Positions 40,518 to 51,830 of a stretch of DNA of 64,000 nucleotides are shown here, piece by piece. The translations under genes were made by a program, and so were the position numbers. Numbering within the stretch: position 1 is the stretch's first letter; each line of letters opens with the position of its first letter. The DNA is from Sphingobacterium daejeonense. Lineage in GTDB: Bacteria; Bacteroidota; Bacteroidia; Sphingobacteriales; Sphingobacteriaceae. The stretch lies in contig NZ_LR590470.1 in NCBI RefSeq assembly GCF_901472535.1, positions 3,596,001 through 3,660,000 of the forward strand, read 5' to 3'. The notes beneath the pieces were generated by a model, which was not told the DNA's origin, ran no database searches, and was given only the letters and a program-made list of their open reading frames with translations.

Positions 40518-42417
40518 TTAAAAGGCATTCCAATGGTAAAGCTCATCTTCAATTTTGACTGTATCGCTATCCATCAGGCTTCTCAGGACTTTTAGACGAT
40601 CTTCTTCCTTGCCGATTTCTATGGCTTCGATAAGGTAATGCAATGGCAATGGTTTTTCCAATAGGAGATATTGGATTTTCTTTTCAATGGATTCAGATAC
40701 TCCCGATTTATGCTGCCTGACCACGCATAGGTCACATACTCCACACGGTTCTGTCGCCTCTTCACCAAAATAATGCTGTAATGATAAACTGCGGCAATCC
40801 TTACCGTCCAAATATTGATAGATAGCTTTAATTTGCTCTTCTTTTATCGCTTTTCGCTCAGCAATAAACTGAGTGTCGATATAAAGATTTTTATAATCCA
40901 CTCGAGGTTGCAGAAACTGTAGCTGAGGGGCATCAGTTTTGGCCACATAGGTGGCGAGCTCTTGTTGTTGTAAGGACCTTAACATCTTAACGACCTCTTC
41001 ATAAGGTTTGCCAATCTTCTTTGCAATTTCAAATTCATTGATTGGAACATAATAATCAAATACTCCACCATAAGCTCGAAGAATAGCTTTGATCAACGGA
41101 TCAAAATGGGCGCTTTGAACTTGAAATCTATATAACTCTTGATAATCTACTTCAAATTTAATTCGAGCAGGAATATAAACCGCCTCACTCAGGGCCAACC
41201 ATTTGTCCCTCTCTAAAAATTTCAGCGCACTCAAGGTTTTCACGACATCCAATTTATATTTTTTGGAAAAATCAACTACATCAAAGTCATAAGTCAATCC
41301 CTTGCCAGCACCATACGCTATTTGATAATAATTGCATAGATGATGGTACACCTGTTGAATAAATTGAAAGTCAGGGAAGCTGAGGTCAATATTTTCCCAA
41401 AGCTCATTTCTATCAGACTGTTGATACAGCATAACGGGGTATGCTTTTTTACCATCTCTACCTGCCCTACCGGCCTCTTGATAATAAGCTTCTAAAGAAT
41501 CTGGAATATCAAGGTGGACAACAAACCTGACATCAGGTTTGTCTATGCCCATACCAAAAGCATTCGTCGCTACTATAACACGAATTTGATTGCTGGTCCA
41601 AGCATCCTGTTTTTTTTGCTCTACTCTGCATATCCAACCCCGCATGATAAAAATCTGCAGGAATGCCATGGTTCAATAAATACCTCGCTACCTCTTGCGT
41701 CTCCCGCCTATTGCGAACATACACTATCCCCGTGCCACCAATTTTACTGATCACCTTCAGCATTCTACCCATTTTGTTTTCTTCATCGAAAACCATATAT
41801 GCTAGGTTTTCCCTTCTGAAACTTTTAGATAGAACATTTGAAGTTTGAAATCCAAGTTTATCTTGAATATCATCAATTACCTTCGGAGTAGCTGTTGCAG
41901 TAAGCGCTAAAACAGGAACCTTAGGTTTCAGTTCCCTCAATTTTATTAGCTCTAGATAGGAAGGCCTAAAATCATAACCCCATTGAGAAATACAATGGGC
42001 CTCATCAATGGCAAACAGGTTCACGTTCATATGACGGATCCTTTCCTGAACCATATCATTGTACAAACGCTCTGGAGCAAGATATAAGAACTTGATGTTC
42101 CCGAAAATACAATTGTCTAATGCGATATCAATCTCTCGGTGAGACATGCCTGAATAAATCGCAATTGCTGGAATATTTCGCTTTCGAAGGTTTTCTACCT
42201 GGTCCTTCATCAGCGCAATCAAAGGACTGATTACAATACAAATCCCCTCTCTCAATAATGCCGGAACCTGAAAACAAATAGACTTACCACCACCTGTAGG
42301 CATCAAAGCCAAGGTGTCATTTCCTAAGAGAACCTCGTGAATGATTTCTTCCTGCAATGGACGAAATTTATCATAACCCCAATATTCCTTAAGTATGGAT
42401 AAGCTAGTTTTTTCCAT
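40518..42417 (-). CDS. recQ: ATP-dependent DNA helicase RecQ (frameshifted)
   Basis: 3'-5' DNA helicase for recombination and repair. It has Walker [15 protein letters not shown] box [15 protein letters not shown], motif [15 protein letters not shown], and the RQC zinc cluster with CGVCDLC. An extra base in the run of eight T at 41610-41617 breaks the frame after [12 protein letters not shown] start at 42417 (MEKTSLSIL) rather than the longer frame. Repaired length is 632 residues, the shorter RecQ form without a clear HRDC domain. It overlaps the end of comEC by 14 bases, so the two are likely coupled. Confidence 0.93.
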
Positions 42418-44473
42418 GGTTGTTATTCTTCCAAACATACGCAAAATTATCCTTCAATACGTAGTAAGCCCGATTTTTGGACTCTAGAACAGACACTGAC
42501 TGATGAATATGTTTCCAACTATTGGACCCATCTAAGATGGTCAAAGTTGAATTTATTTCATTTGGCAAGTCGGTATTATTCCTGAGAAAAAGGATTTTAG
42601 AGTTATGAACGGAATCATTATTTCCATTCATTACATATAAACTCATATCGGTTTGAATAGCTAAAGATTGGTTTTTATTATTACCACTTAAATTAGTAAA
42701 TCCTATTTTGGAGAGCTCGGTATATCTTTTGAGATCCGGATGTACAGCAAATTTTAATGCTTTGTGGGAAATTGAATCGTAGGTACTGTAAAGATGGACT
42801 GATCCTGCATCGATAATGGCAAATGTCAATTCTTTTTTCGTATTGTATACTTTTAATCCTTTAAAGGATTTATTTATTAACCTGGAATGCAATACTAAAC
42901 TGGTCGTTAACATAATCAAAGACAAACTGATCATAAATAACCATTTCTTCTGAAATCTAATCGAAAGAAATATCAGCAAAATAATTATATAAGATAATAT
43001 GGTAAGTGCTGCGGAGAATGGAATCCCTTGAATACTTGAAAAAGGCAAAGAATCAATATAATTCAAGATATCATAAGTAGATAAAACTAGTTTTTTGACG
43101 ATGTCTCCCAATATTTCGTTAAATCCTGTCCAAGGAACAACTAAAAAAGTACCAAAGTATAGAATTAGGGTGGAAGGAATTGTAAGAATAAGGTTTGAAA
43201 TCAAAAAGTAGGTTGGAAATTGGTGGAAATAGAACATAGCTAAAGTAGTTGTAGTTAGTTGAGCAGATAGTGACACATACACTATGGTTAATATGTTGTT
43301 TAGGTATTTATTTTCACATTGATACAGTTTCTTGAGGAGGGGTACAAAGAGTATAATTCCTAAAACAGCTAAATAGGATAATTGAAAGCCTATATCAAAT
43401 AGCATAAATGGATCATAAATCAAAAGGAGAAATGCGGATGAAAAAACAGCATTGACCGAAAATAAAACTTTATTTTTCCAATACCCAATTAAGAAAATAC
43501 TGAACATCAAGGTCGCTCTTAGCACTGCAGGGACAAGTCCACAAATCAAGGCATAAAACCAAATAAATATCTGTACAAATAAAAACCTCAACGACCGGCC
43601 TTTTGGCAGCCTATCCATAGGCTTTAAAACCCAAGTCAATAAACCGAACATCAGACTGACATGAAACCCTGAAACACTCAATACATGAATGGTCCCGGTA
43701 TTTGAAAATACCTCCAAGATCTCTGCCGAGAGGTCAGCTTTATATCCAAATGTTATCGCACTTGCTATTTGATACGCTGAATAATCACTAATAAACCTCT
43801 TAAACTTTGACTGTAAAAAGTTCTGGATCTTAAAAATATTGGCTTCAAATTTATAAGCATCCTTTGGTATTTTAGAAAGTATCTTAAAATCTTTGGAGGG
43901 AATAAATATCTGATAAAATATTCCATTTCTTTTTAAGTAGCTCGAATAATCAAATTGCTTGGGATTATAGGCAGAAGGCAAGTTTTGAATCCTTCCTTTA
44001 AATACAATGACATCTCCTTTTTCAAGGTTCATAATCATTAAATCTTTATCCCAAATTGTTGTTTGTAATCGAAGGTTCGACGATTTCAAAAATCGAAATT
44101 CTAGTGTGTTTATTAATTCTACTCTAGTTTGTAAAATCTCTCCTTTTCTTACTGGAATTTCGGTTACTACAGCTTGATAAACCCTTGTGTTTTCAAGGTC
44201 TGGAATATCTATGGGCAATTGATTGGCCATGCCCAATACTCCTAACAAAAATATGGTTAGAAATAAAATATAATCTCTGTAATTGTATATTTTGAAAAAC
44301 AACAGTCCAATGTAAATGCACAAAAGAAGAAACAATGTGACGATAGATGATAGTAATAGGAATTCACTCCAAGTCATCCAAAATGCAATCACAATTCCAA
44401 AAGCATAGAAAAGAAAAATCCTCAAAAACGGAATCTGTTGGAGATTGATCTTTTGAATTTCCAGCATCACCAA
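42404..44473 (-). CDS. comEC: ComEC/Rec2 family DNA-uptake channel
   Basis: A 689-residue polytopic inner-membrane protein. An N-terminal group of helices is followed by a soluble OB-like DUF4131 domain (about 60-200) and the Competence domain of membrane helices (about 225-510) with HVLSVSGFHVSLMFGLL. In transformable bacteria ComEC passes one DNA strand into the cytoplasm. The C-terminal 150 residues do not show a metallo-beta-lactamase signature that I can see, as in many Bacteroidota. Its start overlaps the stop of the HhH/barrel gene, and its end overlaps recQ. Confidence 0.92.
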   Translation of the reverse strand: MVMLEIQKINLQQIPFLRIFLFYAFGIVIAFWMTWSEFLLLSSIVTLFLLLCIYIGLLFFKIYNYRDYILFLTIFLLGVLGMANQLPIDIPDLENTRVYQAVVTEIPVRKGEILQTRVELINTLEFRFLKSSNLRLQTTIWDKDLMIMNLEKGDVIVFKGRIQNLPSAYNPKQFDYSSYLKRNGIFYQIFIPSKDFKILSKIPKDAYKFEANIFKIQNFLQSKFKRFISDYSAYQIASAITFGYKADLSAEILEVFSNTGTIHVLSVSGFHVSLMFGLLTWVLKPMDRLPKGRSLRFLFVQIFIWFYALICGLVPAVLRATLMFSIFLIGYWKNKVLFSVNAVFSSAFLLLIYDPFMLFDIGFQLSYLAVLGIILFVPLLKKLYQCENKYLNNILTIVYVSLSAQLTTTTLAMFYFHQFPTYFLISNLILTIPSTLILYFGTFLVVPWTGFNEILGDIVKKLVLSTYDILNYIDSLPFSSIQGIPFSAALTILSYIIILLIFLSIRFQKKWLFMISLSLIMLTTSLVLHSRLINKSFKGLKVYNTKKELTFAIIDAGSVHLYSTYDSISHKALKFAVHPDLKRYTELSKIGFTNLSGNNKNQSLAIQTDMSLYVMNGNNDSVHNSKILFLRNNTDLPNEINSTLTILDGSNSWKHIHQSVSVLESKNRAYYVLKDNFAYVWKNNNHGKN

Positions 44474-46554
44474 GAATATCGAAGTTGGAGCCTTACATCT
44501 GATTTTTGATTTCCAGCAATTTTATCCAAACCAGAACCAAGCTCACTAATTCCTAAATAATGTGTAAGAGCATAGCGAAACCAGATATCCAATCCCCTAA
44601 CAGGTTTGATCTTCTTGTTAAAATAAATCCTCAATCCTTTCCTGAAATAGGACGGAAATGAAAAAGAATGCAAAACATTTCTTTCATAAGCATATAACCG
44701 TGATTCATAACCATCAGCTTGAAAATAGGCTACCCTAAAATTCCCTCCTATTTTCCATTTCGGATATCCCCATATCACATCCTGAAAAATTAAAAATCCA
44801 TTCTTTCTTCCCACAGCTGTTTTTTCGAAACGCTTAAATTCAACCTGATTTCCAATCTGAAAGTTGGGCTTCAATTTATACAGAAAAGCTACTCTAGCTT
44901 GTTGTCTTGCCACATCCGCAATTCCTATTTTACGTTTCATTTTGGATGGAAAATTCTCCTGAAAGAACTTATATTGATAACGGAACTTCAAATGCCCTTT
45001 CTTGTACCAGATATAGCTGAATTGCGTCCTTCCCTGAAAAGAGAAAGTAGATTGATTTGCACGAAATTTCTTCCATGGAAATTGAGTATAATCTACGCTA
45101 TTCATCCATTCAATTCTCCTTCGAGGATGGTATACAAAACTTAGATGCCAACCTTTTTCATTGGCAAGGAGTGATTGATCTTGAAAGGACTGAGCAAAAA
45201 AACTGTGATAGTCAACCGTATAATTTCGATAACTTAAAGAAGTTGAAAACTTCCTACCTAAGGCAGCAATTACCCCATGATTATTTGCAAAACCAGAACC
45301 TACCGAATGTGCCGATTCACCAAAAAACAGTAAGTTGTAAAAATTAAAACGATAATAAGCTGAAATATTTTGAAGAGCATGGCCTTCAAATCGATACTTA
45401 CTATATTCTCTTGAATTTAGTTTCAGAGGAATTTCAAAATGAGTAGAAATAAAATTAGTACCTATTACAAATCCCCTTTTTTGATAATCTGCATTCAGAC
45501 CATAGGTTGTTTGGCCCAAACCTCTTCGATTACGCAATTCAGAGGGAGTGCGATGAAGTCCAGAATAATTGATGCTAGTTACATTTCTATGAGGACCTTC
45601 TTCCTTTACTGTAGCAGTTAATCGATTATATGAAATAAATGGTGTAAGATTAATTTTTTTGAAAAGAAATGTACCAGCAACTCCTCGCATATATTTGCTC
45701 TCCATCATGCCAGTATGCGGCCTAATCCCCAAACCTTGCTGCATAACATGAGCTACGGAAGCACCTTTTCCAAAGACTGCGCCATTCCATATAGTCAAAC
45801 CTTGACCAAATTGTAACAAATAATCCCCAAAAATAACCTTAGAAAAAGGACCGACTTTATTGAATAAAAGTGAACCTGAAATATGATCAAATCCGTATAT
45901 TTTTTCTTCCATAAAAAATGGCTCACCGGCATCCTTTTCCATATTTAAAGTCATCCGCAAACGATCTTGATATGTCCAGCGATAGCGCACGCTCATCTTA
46001 TCTGGTGTACCTAAATATTTGGATCTTTTTGGATCCGAAATCTTATAGCCCTGTGGAACCTGCAAAGATCTCCCATAAGTAACTATCACTGTACTGATTG
46101 CCTTCTTGGCCACTTCTGGAATTGAAAATTGATCTAAAAATGGTTCTTTAACGATTACAAATGGCAAAAGCTGATCGAGAGTTTCTAGACTTAATCCAGG
46201 GATCACCTGAAGCTCCAAAGGCGAAATAAAAGAACCGACCTTTTCGCGATGCAATAAAATCTGTTGAATCTGAAATGCTGAAAGAAAGATTAATTGGTTT
46301 AGGTCCTGCTCAGTCGCTTTGTTAAGATCAATAGGTTTTTTTAAAATATCTAATAAGGCTTCACTATATTCTGCAAGCTCATTGGATGCTTCAGATTCAT
46401 CCAAAACTTGATTGGCAATTATATCTTCAAGCTGATTATTTTGTTGAGCAGATACCTCTTTTGTAAATAATGACAATAAAGGCAACAGCAAAACGTAGCC
46501 CACATATGGTCTCCGACGCCATGAAAAAATCACCCCATAAACAAAAATTGCCAT
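44467..46554 (-). CDS. ComEA-like HhH protein fused to outer-membrane beta-barrel
   Basis: A 695-residue exported protein. A signal peptide ends near residue 36 (VSA). Residues 75-134 carry two helix-hairpin-helix motifs of the ComEA type (LNKATEQDLNQLIFLS and PLELQVIPGLSLETLDQLL), a fold that binds DNA without sequence preference. The remaining 560 residues alternate polar and aromatic residues in many short strands (for example YRWTYQDRLRMTLNME) and end RLQLRYSW, as outer-membrane beta-barrels do. It overlaps comEC by 7 bases. A role as outer-membrane receptor or pore for DNA uptake is inferred. Confidence 0.85.
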   Translation of the reverse strand: MAIFVYGVIFSWRRRPYVGYVLLLPLLSLFTKEVSAQQNNQLEDIIANQVLDESEASNELAEYSEALLDILKKPIDLNKATEQDLNQLIFLSAFQIQQILLHREKVGSFISPLELQVIPGLSLETLDQLLPFVIVKEPFLDQFSIPEVAKKAISTVIVTYGRSLQVPQGYKISDPKRSKYLGTPDKMSVRYRWTYQDRLRMTLNMEKDAGEPFFMEEKIYGFDHISGSLLFNKVGPFSKVIFGDYLLQFGQGLTIWNGAVFGKGASVAHVMQQGLGIRPHTGMMESKYMRGVAGTFLFKKINLTPFISYNRLTATVKEEGPHRNVTSINYSGLHRTPSELRNRRGLGQTTYGLNADYQKRGFVIGTNFISTHFEIPLKLNSREYSKYRFEGHALQNISAYYRFNFYNLLFFGESAHSVGSGFANNHGVIAALGRKFSTSLSYRNYTVDYHSFFAQSFQDQSLLANEKGWHLSFVYHPRRRIEWMNSVDYTQFPWKKFRANQSTFSFQGRTQFSYIWYKKGHLKFRYQYKFFQENFPSKMKRKIGIADVARQQARVAFLYKLKPNFQIGNQVEFKRFEKTAVGRKNGFLIFQDVIWGYPKWKIGGNFRVAYFQADGYESRLYAYERNVLHSFSFPSYFRKGLRIYFNKKIKPVRGLDIWFRYALTHYLGISELGSGLDKIAGNQKSDVRLQLRYSW

Positions 46555-46670
46555 CGATACTAAATATCGGATGGCAGTTTTAGTTCATCATAAATTCCTC
46601 TTTAAAGATATAAGTAGGTTACGAAGGTTATTATTAAGAAATTGTTAGGACTTTAGCCTTTAGAATCCCC

Positions 46671-47831
46671 TTACCTACTTCCTTCATTAAAAAATATATA
46701 CAGTCCATCTTTTCCCGCAACCACAATATCCTTCCTACCAGACTTCCTTAAATCTTCGATTGCAAAATAAATTCCAGCCCCTTTCCCATCTACACCAGAT
46801 CCATAAGCAACAATATTTTTAGTAAAAGATTCTCCATTCCATTTAAAATAATAAACTCCCGCAGGATCATTAGCACCCGGATCACCTCCATTATGTGCTC
46901 TATATCGTTTTCCGGTTACCAATTCATTCTCGCCATCATTATCGATATCTACCCATTCCATGGTGTGGTATTGTGAATTATATGGATCAATAACATGTTT
47001 TTTCCAAGTGGTATTTCCTTTTTTATCTTTTACCTGTTCATACCAATCCAATCCATAAGAATGTCCTTGCCCCACGATCAAGTCATTTAGACCATCATTA
47101 TTTACATCAACCACTAGAATTGGCACTCCAGCATCTCCAAAATCAAACCCTTCATGAAGCTTCCACTCTGCATTTGCCGTTGCTGGTCCTTCCAACCAGC
47201 CTGTATTCAATATTATATCTACGCGTTTGTCCCCATTGATATCTCCAAATCCAAAACCATGACCCTGCGTTTTGGCGACTTCAACCTTTGTGAATTTTCC
47301 TGTTCCTTTTCCTTGAGCATCCTTTTCAAGCTTATAATATTTCAATGGATGATTAGGATTGTTAGGTATAATCTCAGGTGTGCCATCTCCGTCCAGGTCA
47401 TATGCTCGAGTAGTTTCAATATTACCGGTTTGATCAATTACATGTTTCTTCCATGGGCCATCATTCCCAGGATTTTCCATCCAGATAAGAGAAGCATCAA
47501 ACCATCCACCTGTGATGTAGTCCATCTTTCCATCACCATTCACATCCATCGGAATATTTGAAAAATCATCCCAATATTCCTGCACACGTTTTACTTCTCC
47601 AATAAAATGCCGTTTTATAAAAGTTGGTCCTTCGTACCAGAAAGCACCAGAAACCAAGTCTGGATGGCCATCATTATTGACATCCATCACCCCCACAGAT
47701 TCATAGGTCTCCGAAGAAACTTTCATTTTTGTGAAGTGCAATGGACCAGCTGGAAGTTCTTTTTTAGGGTTTTGGCCAAAAGCTAGATTGGACAATCCCA
47801 AGGATAATAATAAAGGTATAATTAGTCGCAT
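46671..47831 (-). CDS. Secreted FG-GAP/VCBS repeat protein
   Basis: A 386-residue exported protein with a signal peptide (1-19, LAFGQ). The mature part is a string of FG-GAP repeats with calcium-binding DxNxDG loops (DVNNDGHPDL, DVNGDGKMDY, DLDGDGTPEI, DINGDKRVDI, DVNNDGLNDL, DIDNDGENEL), about seven blades, so a beta-propeller is expected. Similar propellers form the front part of aldos-2-ulose dehydratases, but no cupin domain follows here. The substrate is unknown; carbohydrate binding is plausible. Confidence 0.88.
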   Translation of the reverse strand: MRLIIPLLLSLGLSNLAFGQNPKKELPAGPLHFTKMKVSSETYESVGVMDVNNDGHPDLVSGAFWYEGPTFIKRHFIGEVKRVQEYWDDFSNIPMDVNGDGKMDYITGGWFDASLIWMENPGNDGPWKKHVIDQTGNIETTRAYDLDGDGTPEIIPNNPNHPLKYYKLEKDAQGKGTGKFTKVEVAKTQGHGFGFGDINGDKRVDIILNTGWLEGPATANAEWKLHEGFDFGDAGVPILVVDVNNDGLNDLIVGQGHSYGLDWYEQVKDKKGNTTWKKHVIDPYNSQYHTMEWVDIDNDGENELVTGKRYRAHNGGDPGANDPAGVYYFKWNGESFTKNIVAYGSGVDGKGAGIYFAIEDLRKSGRKDIVVAGKDGLYIFFNEGSR

Positions 47832-47891
47832 ACTACAAGTTAGGAAACTTGAATCGCTTAACTGTCATGGCGCATCATGCTCTATATCAAC

Positions 47892-47920
47892 AAAAAAAAG
47901 CCACCTTAATGGTGGCTTTT
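47892..47920 (-). terminator. Terminator of gyrB
   Basis: A 10-bp stem (47896-47905 with 47911-47920) is followed on the minus strand by a run of eight T. It sits between gyrB and the FG-GAP gene. Confidence 0.85.
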
Positions 47921-47999
47921 CCGATTTTATCAATTTTTGACTTTTAGATCAAAAAACCTTTAGCTTCTCTTATCTCCCATCACAAATCTCACATCTATT

Positions 48000-49960
48000 C
48001 TAAATATCAATCTTCGCATAACGTGCATTTTGCTCGATAAATTCACGACGAGGAGCAACTTCATCACCCATCAACATCGAGAATATACGGTCACATTCTG
48101 CTGCATTTTCGATTGTAACTTGGCGTAATGTACGTCTTTCTGGATCCATTGTAGTTTCCCACAATTGCTCCGCGTTCATCTCACCAAGACCTTTATAACG
48201 TTGAACATGTACGCTATCTTCTTTACCAGCACCCTTTAAGCGCTGAATAGCTGCCAAACGTTTGAGGTTCGGTCCATGCATATTCAAAATCTTTACCTTT
48301 CTTAACCAAATATAAAGGCGGCGTTGCGATATAAACATATCCGCGCTCGATCAATTCCTTCATATAACGGAAGTAGAATGTCAACAATAAGGTTGCAATG
48401 TGAGAACCATCGACATCGGCATCCGTCATGATGATAATCTTATGGTAACGAAGTTTATCAATGTTCAGAGCTTTTGAATCTTCGGCTGTTCCAATGGCTT
48501 ACACCAAGCGCAGTAAACATATTCTTGATCTCTTCATTCTCATAGATCTTATGTTCCATTGCTTTCTCCACATTCAGGATCTTACCTCTCAAAGGCATAA
48601 TCGCTTGTGTAGCACGGTCCCTACCTTGTTTAGCAGTTCCACCCGCAGAATCACCCTCGACAAAGAAAATCTCACATCTATTAGGGTCTCTGTCCGAACA
48701 GTCCGCCAATTTACCCGGTAAGCCTGAACCACCCATCACAGTTTTACGCTGTACGAGTTCTCTAGCTTTACGAGCAGCAGCGCGTGCCTGAGCAGCAATT
48801 ACTACCTTTTGAACGATCTGTTTAGCCTCCTTAGGGTTTTCTTCCAAATATGAGCTCAAGATCTCGCCTACAGCAACATCTACAGCACCCATAACTTCAG
48901 AGTTTCCTAATTTGGTCTTTGTTTGACCTTCAAATTGTGGCTCTGCAACTTTAACAGAAATTACAGCTGTTAAACCTTCACGGAAGTCATCACCTGTGAT
49001 TTCAACCTTCAAATTTTTCAACAAACCAGAGTCATCCGCATATTTTTTCAATGTACGTGTCAATCCTCTACGGAAACCTGCCACATGAGAACCACCCTCA
49101 ATTGTATTGATGTTGTTCACATATGAATGTACATTTTCTGAATAAGTATCATTGTATTGAAGAGCAAGTTCAACTGGTACACCTTGCTTAATACCTTCAA
49201 CATAAATTGGCTCAGGGATCAATGCAGTTCTGTTACCATCCAAGAATTTAACGAATTCTTGAAGACCACCTTCTGACAAGTATACATTTTTCTTGAACTC
49301 GCCATTATCCAGGATTTCTCTCTCATCGATCAATGTCAATGTAATGCCTTTGTTCAAGAATGACAATTCCCTTAAGCGGTTAGCTAAGGTGTCATAGTTA
49401 TATACAGTGGTAGTTGTAAAAATCTCTGGATCCGGTTGGAATGTAACGATGGTACCAGTATCTTCACTGACACCGATTTCTTTTACATCCTCTTGTGGTT
49501 TACCTTGAGAATATTCTTGCACAAAGATCTTTCCTTCTCTGTGTACTTCTGCACGCAAATGCGTAGATAAAGCGTTCACACAGGATACACCCACACCGTG
49601 CAAACCACCGGAAACCTTATAAGTATCCTTGTCGAATTTACCACCGGCGTGCAATACTGTCATTACAAGCTCTAAAGCAGATTTCTTTTCTTTTTTATTG
49701 ATTCCTGTTGGAATACCGCGACCATTATCGCGAACTGATACACCGTTAGATTTTAAAATGGTTACTACAATGTCGTTACAATAACCGGCAACAGCTTCAT
49801 CGATAGAGTTATCGACTACTTCATAAACCAAGTGATGTAGACCTTTTACGCCTGTATCACCGATGTACATGGAAGGGCGCTTACGTACAGCTTCTAATCC
49901 TTCTAATACCTGGATATTATCCGCTGAATACGTAGATGCATTTTTATTTTCTTCGCTCAT
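48000..49960 (-). CDS. gyrB: DNA gyrase subunit B (two frameshifts)
   Basis: Essential type II topoisomerase subunit that hydrolyses ATP for negative supercoiling. Visible are the GHKL ATPase ([28 protein letters not shown]), the transducer, and the TOPRIM domain with [18 protein letters not shown] and DADVDGSHI. Extra bases in GG at 48496-48497 and GG at 48266-48267 break the frame. When repaired it has 652 residues and ends NARYAKIDI. It has its own promoter and terminator. Confidence 0.97.
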
Positions 49961-49993
49961 GAAAATCCTTTAAAATTACTGTTGATTAACTTT

Positions 49994-50025
49994 CAAAAAT
50001 ACGAAATTTTGTCCTAATTATCAAA
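49994..50025 (-). promoter_or_regulatory. Promoter of gyrB
   Basis: On the minus strand TTTG (50022-50025), a 20-base spacer and TATTTTTG (49994-50001) match the Bacteroidota consensus. The leader is about 25-30 bases. Confidence 0.75.
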
Positions 50026-50121
50026 TAAAAAAGGCAATGTGAACGAGCAAAATTAACATAATTTAAGAGTTGATTTTTACCGTAAATAATGTCGATTCTA
50101 TAATATTTCAAAATTTTATCT

Positions 50122-50129
50122 TAGGTTTG
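50122..50129 (+). promoter_or_regulatory. Putative -7 element of OmpH-like gene
   Basis: TAGGTTTG, an exact TAnnTTTG match, 31 bases before the ATG at 50161. No clear TTG lies 17-20 bases upstream. Confidence 0.5.
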
Positions 50130-50160
50130 TCATTGACAAAATCGAAATACAGTAAACAGA

Positions 50161-50772
50161 ATGAATAAACTATTAAAAATTACCCTAGGCCTTGTTGCAA
50201 CTGCAGCGATCGTATCATGTAACCAACAAGCTAGTACAACAACTGAAAAAACTACAGCACCTGCAACTGAAACTGCAACTGCTGCTGACCCAATTGACAA
50301 AATCGCATATGTAAATTCAGATACATTATCTGAAAAATACCAATATTTCAAAGACATCCGTGCTAAACTAGAAGCTAAAGTTAAAAAAGCACAGAATGAT
50401 CTTCAAGCTAAAGGACAAGCTTATCAACGTGAGGTAGCTGATTACCAACAAAAAGCACCTACTATGAGCGCATCTGAGCGCCAAGCTACTGAAGAACGCT
50501 TAATGAGACGCCAAAACGAACTTGGCCGTCTTGATCAAAACGCATCCACTTCTATCGCACAGGAAGAACAAACAGAATTTACTAAGGTATATACATCTAT
50601 TACAGACCACCTGAAAAAACATTCTGAAGAAAAAGGATACAAATTAGTATTGACATATTCTAAAACTAATCCTGCTGTATTGTACGCAGACCCTAAAATG
50701 GATATCACAAATGAAGTTCTTACTTCTTTGAATAAAGAATATAGTGACAAGAATGCTGCAGCTAAAAAATAA
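50161..50772 (+). CDS. OmpH/Skp family periplasmic lipoprotein
   Basis: A 203-residue exported lipoprotein. The lipobox is IVSC with Cys20, followed by a Thr/Ala-rich spacer. The OmpH domain starts KIAYVNSDTLSEKY, passes through a long coiled coil (about residues 65-150) and ends with the conserved KGYKLVLTYS segment. Skp relatives hold unfolded outer-membrane proteins. Being lipid-anchored rather than soluble is common in Bacteroidota members. It is a single gene with promoter and terminator. Confidence 0.9.
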   Translation: MNKLLKITLGLVATAAIVSCNQQASTTTEKTTAPATETATAADPIDKIAYVNSDTLSEKYQYFKDIRAKLEAKVKKAQNDLQAKGQAYQREVADYQQKAPTMSASERQATEERLMRRQNELGRLDQNASTSIAQEEQTEFTKVYTSITDHLKKHSEEKGYKLVLTYSKTNPAVLYADPKMDITNEVLTSLNKEYSDKNAAAKK

Positions 50773-50790
50773 GCAGCTTCTTTAAACATA

Positions 50791-50826
50791 AAAAAACAGG
50801 TCATTAACATAAATGACCTGTTTTTT
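50791..50826 (+). terminator. Terminator after OmpH-like gene
   Basis: A stem of up to 15 bp (50791-50805 with 50812-50826) with a 6-base loop and a T-run. Confidence 0.9.
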
Positions 50827-50909
50827 TTATGCTCTAATTTTCAAATTCAAACTTGTAATCAATTTGATTTCTGCATTAATCTCATTAATTTCAATTAAAA
50901 TCTACTCAT

Positions 50910-51816
50910 ATGGTAAGACAAATTCTACGTAAAGAAGAAAACGGTTACGACTGGTACGAAATTCTTGACCCTACTCTGGAGGATTTTACAGAACTTAAGG
51001 AAAAATACAACCTAAACGACGCCTCCATAAAAGATTGTCTAGAAATTGGTCACCTACCAAAAATCGAAGAATTTGAAAATTACCACTTCCTGATCTTAAG
51101 ATCGATTGCAGAAAATTTCCCAGAAAATTCAGATACCCTAATGGATATAACCTTGCGTATCTCGGTTTTCTATGATGAAGACTTTATTATCACAGTCCAC
51201 CGCAATGAGATCAAACTATTGGAAGAGCTAATAAATCTTTGATAAAACCAATAAAAAACTTAAGTCAAGCAAAAGCTTGGTCAATAGCCTAGTCTCTCAA
51301 TCGCTAAAAACCTTTGAAAACTTAGTGATCAATGATCTATCTGAAAAATTAGATGATTATGAAGAGAGAGTATTTTTGCACAGCAGAAGAAAACCGTTTT
51401 TGATGAGACTTTATTATCTGAAAAGACAAATCGACCTGATTCGCATCATTCTGACACTTTACAAAGATATTGTCGATTATTTCCACATGCCGGAATATCA
51501 GAACATCTACACCCAAGACCTCAGGGATATCTACTCTAGAACCAACACCCTTTTCAGAAACATTGGCGAGAATACGGCACAACTATTATCGGTATACTTC
51601 AACATCGAGTCCAACCATACCAATGAAATAATGCGGACCCTGACGATTATATCGGTATTCTTTATGCCACTTACCTTTATCGTTGGAGTCTACGGGATGA
51701 ATTTCAAATACATGCCTGAATTGGACTGGAGAATCGGATACCCAGCAGTTTGGTTGTTGATGGTAGTAGTATCGATCCTAATTTACATCTGGTTCAAAAG
51801 AAAGAGATGGCTATAA
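50910..51816 (+). CDS. corA: CorA family magnesium transporter (frameshifted)
   Basis: Pentameric inner-membrane Mg2+/Co2+ channel. The cytosolic N-terminal funnel domain (about 1-200) is followed by two membrane helices, with the YGMNF signature closing the first, and a basic C-terminus FKRKRWL. An extra T in TTT at 51238-51240 splits the gene at LEELINL. Repaired length is 301 residues. Its stop lies 14 bases from the stop of convergent tsaB, with no hairpin between. Confidence 0.92.
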
Positions 51817-51830
51817 AAGCGGTGATTTTT

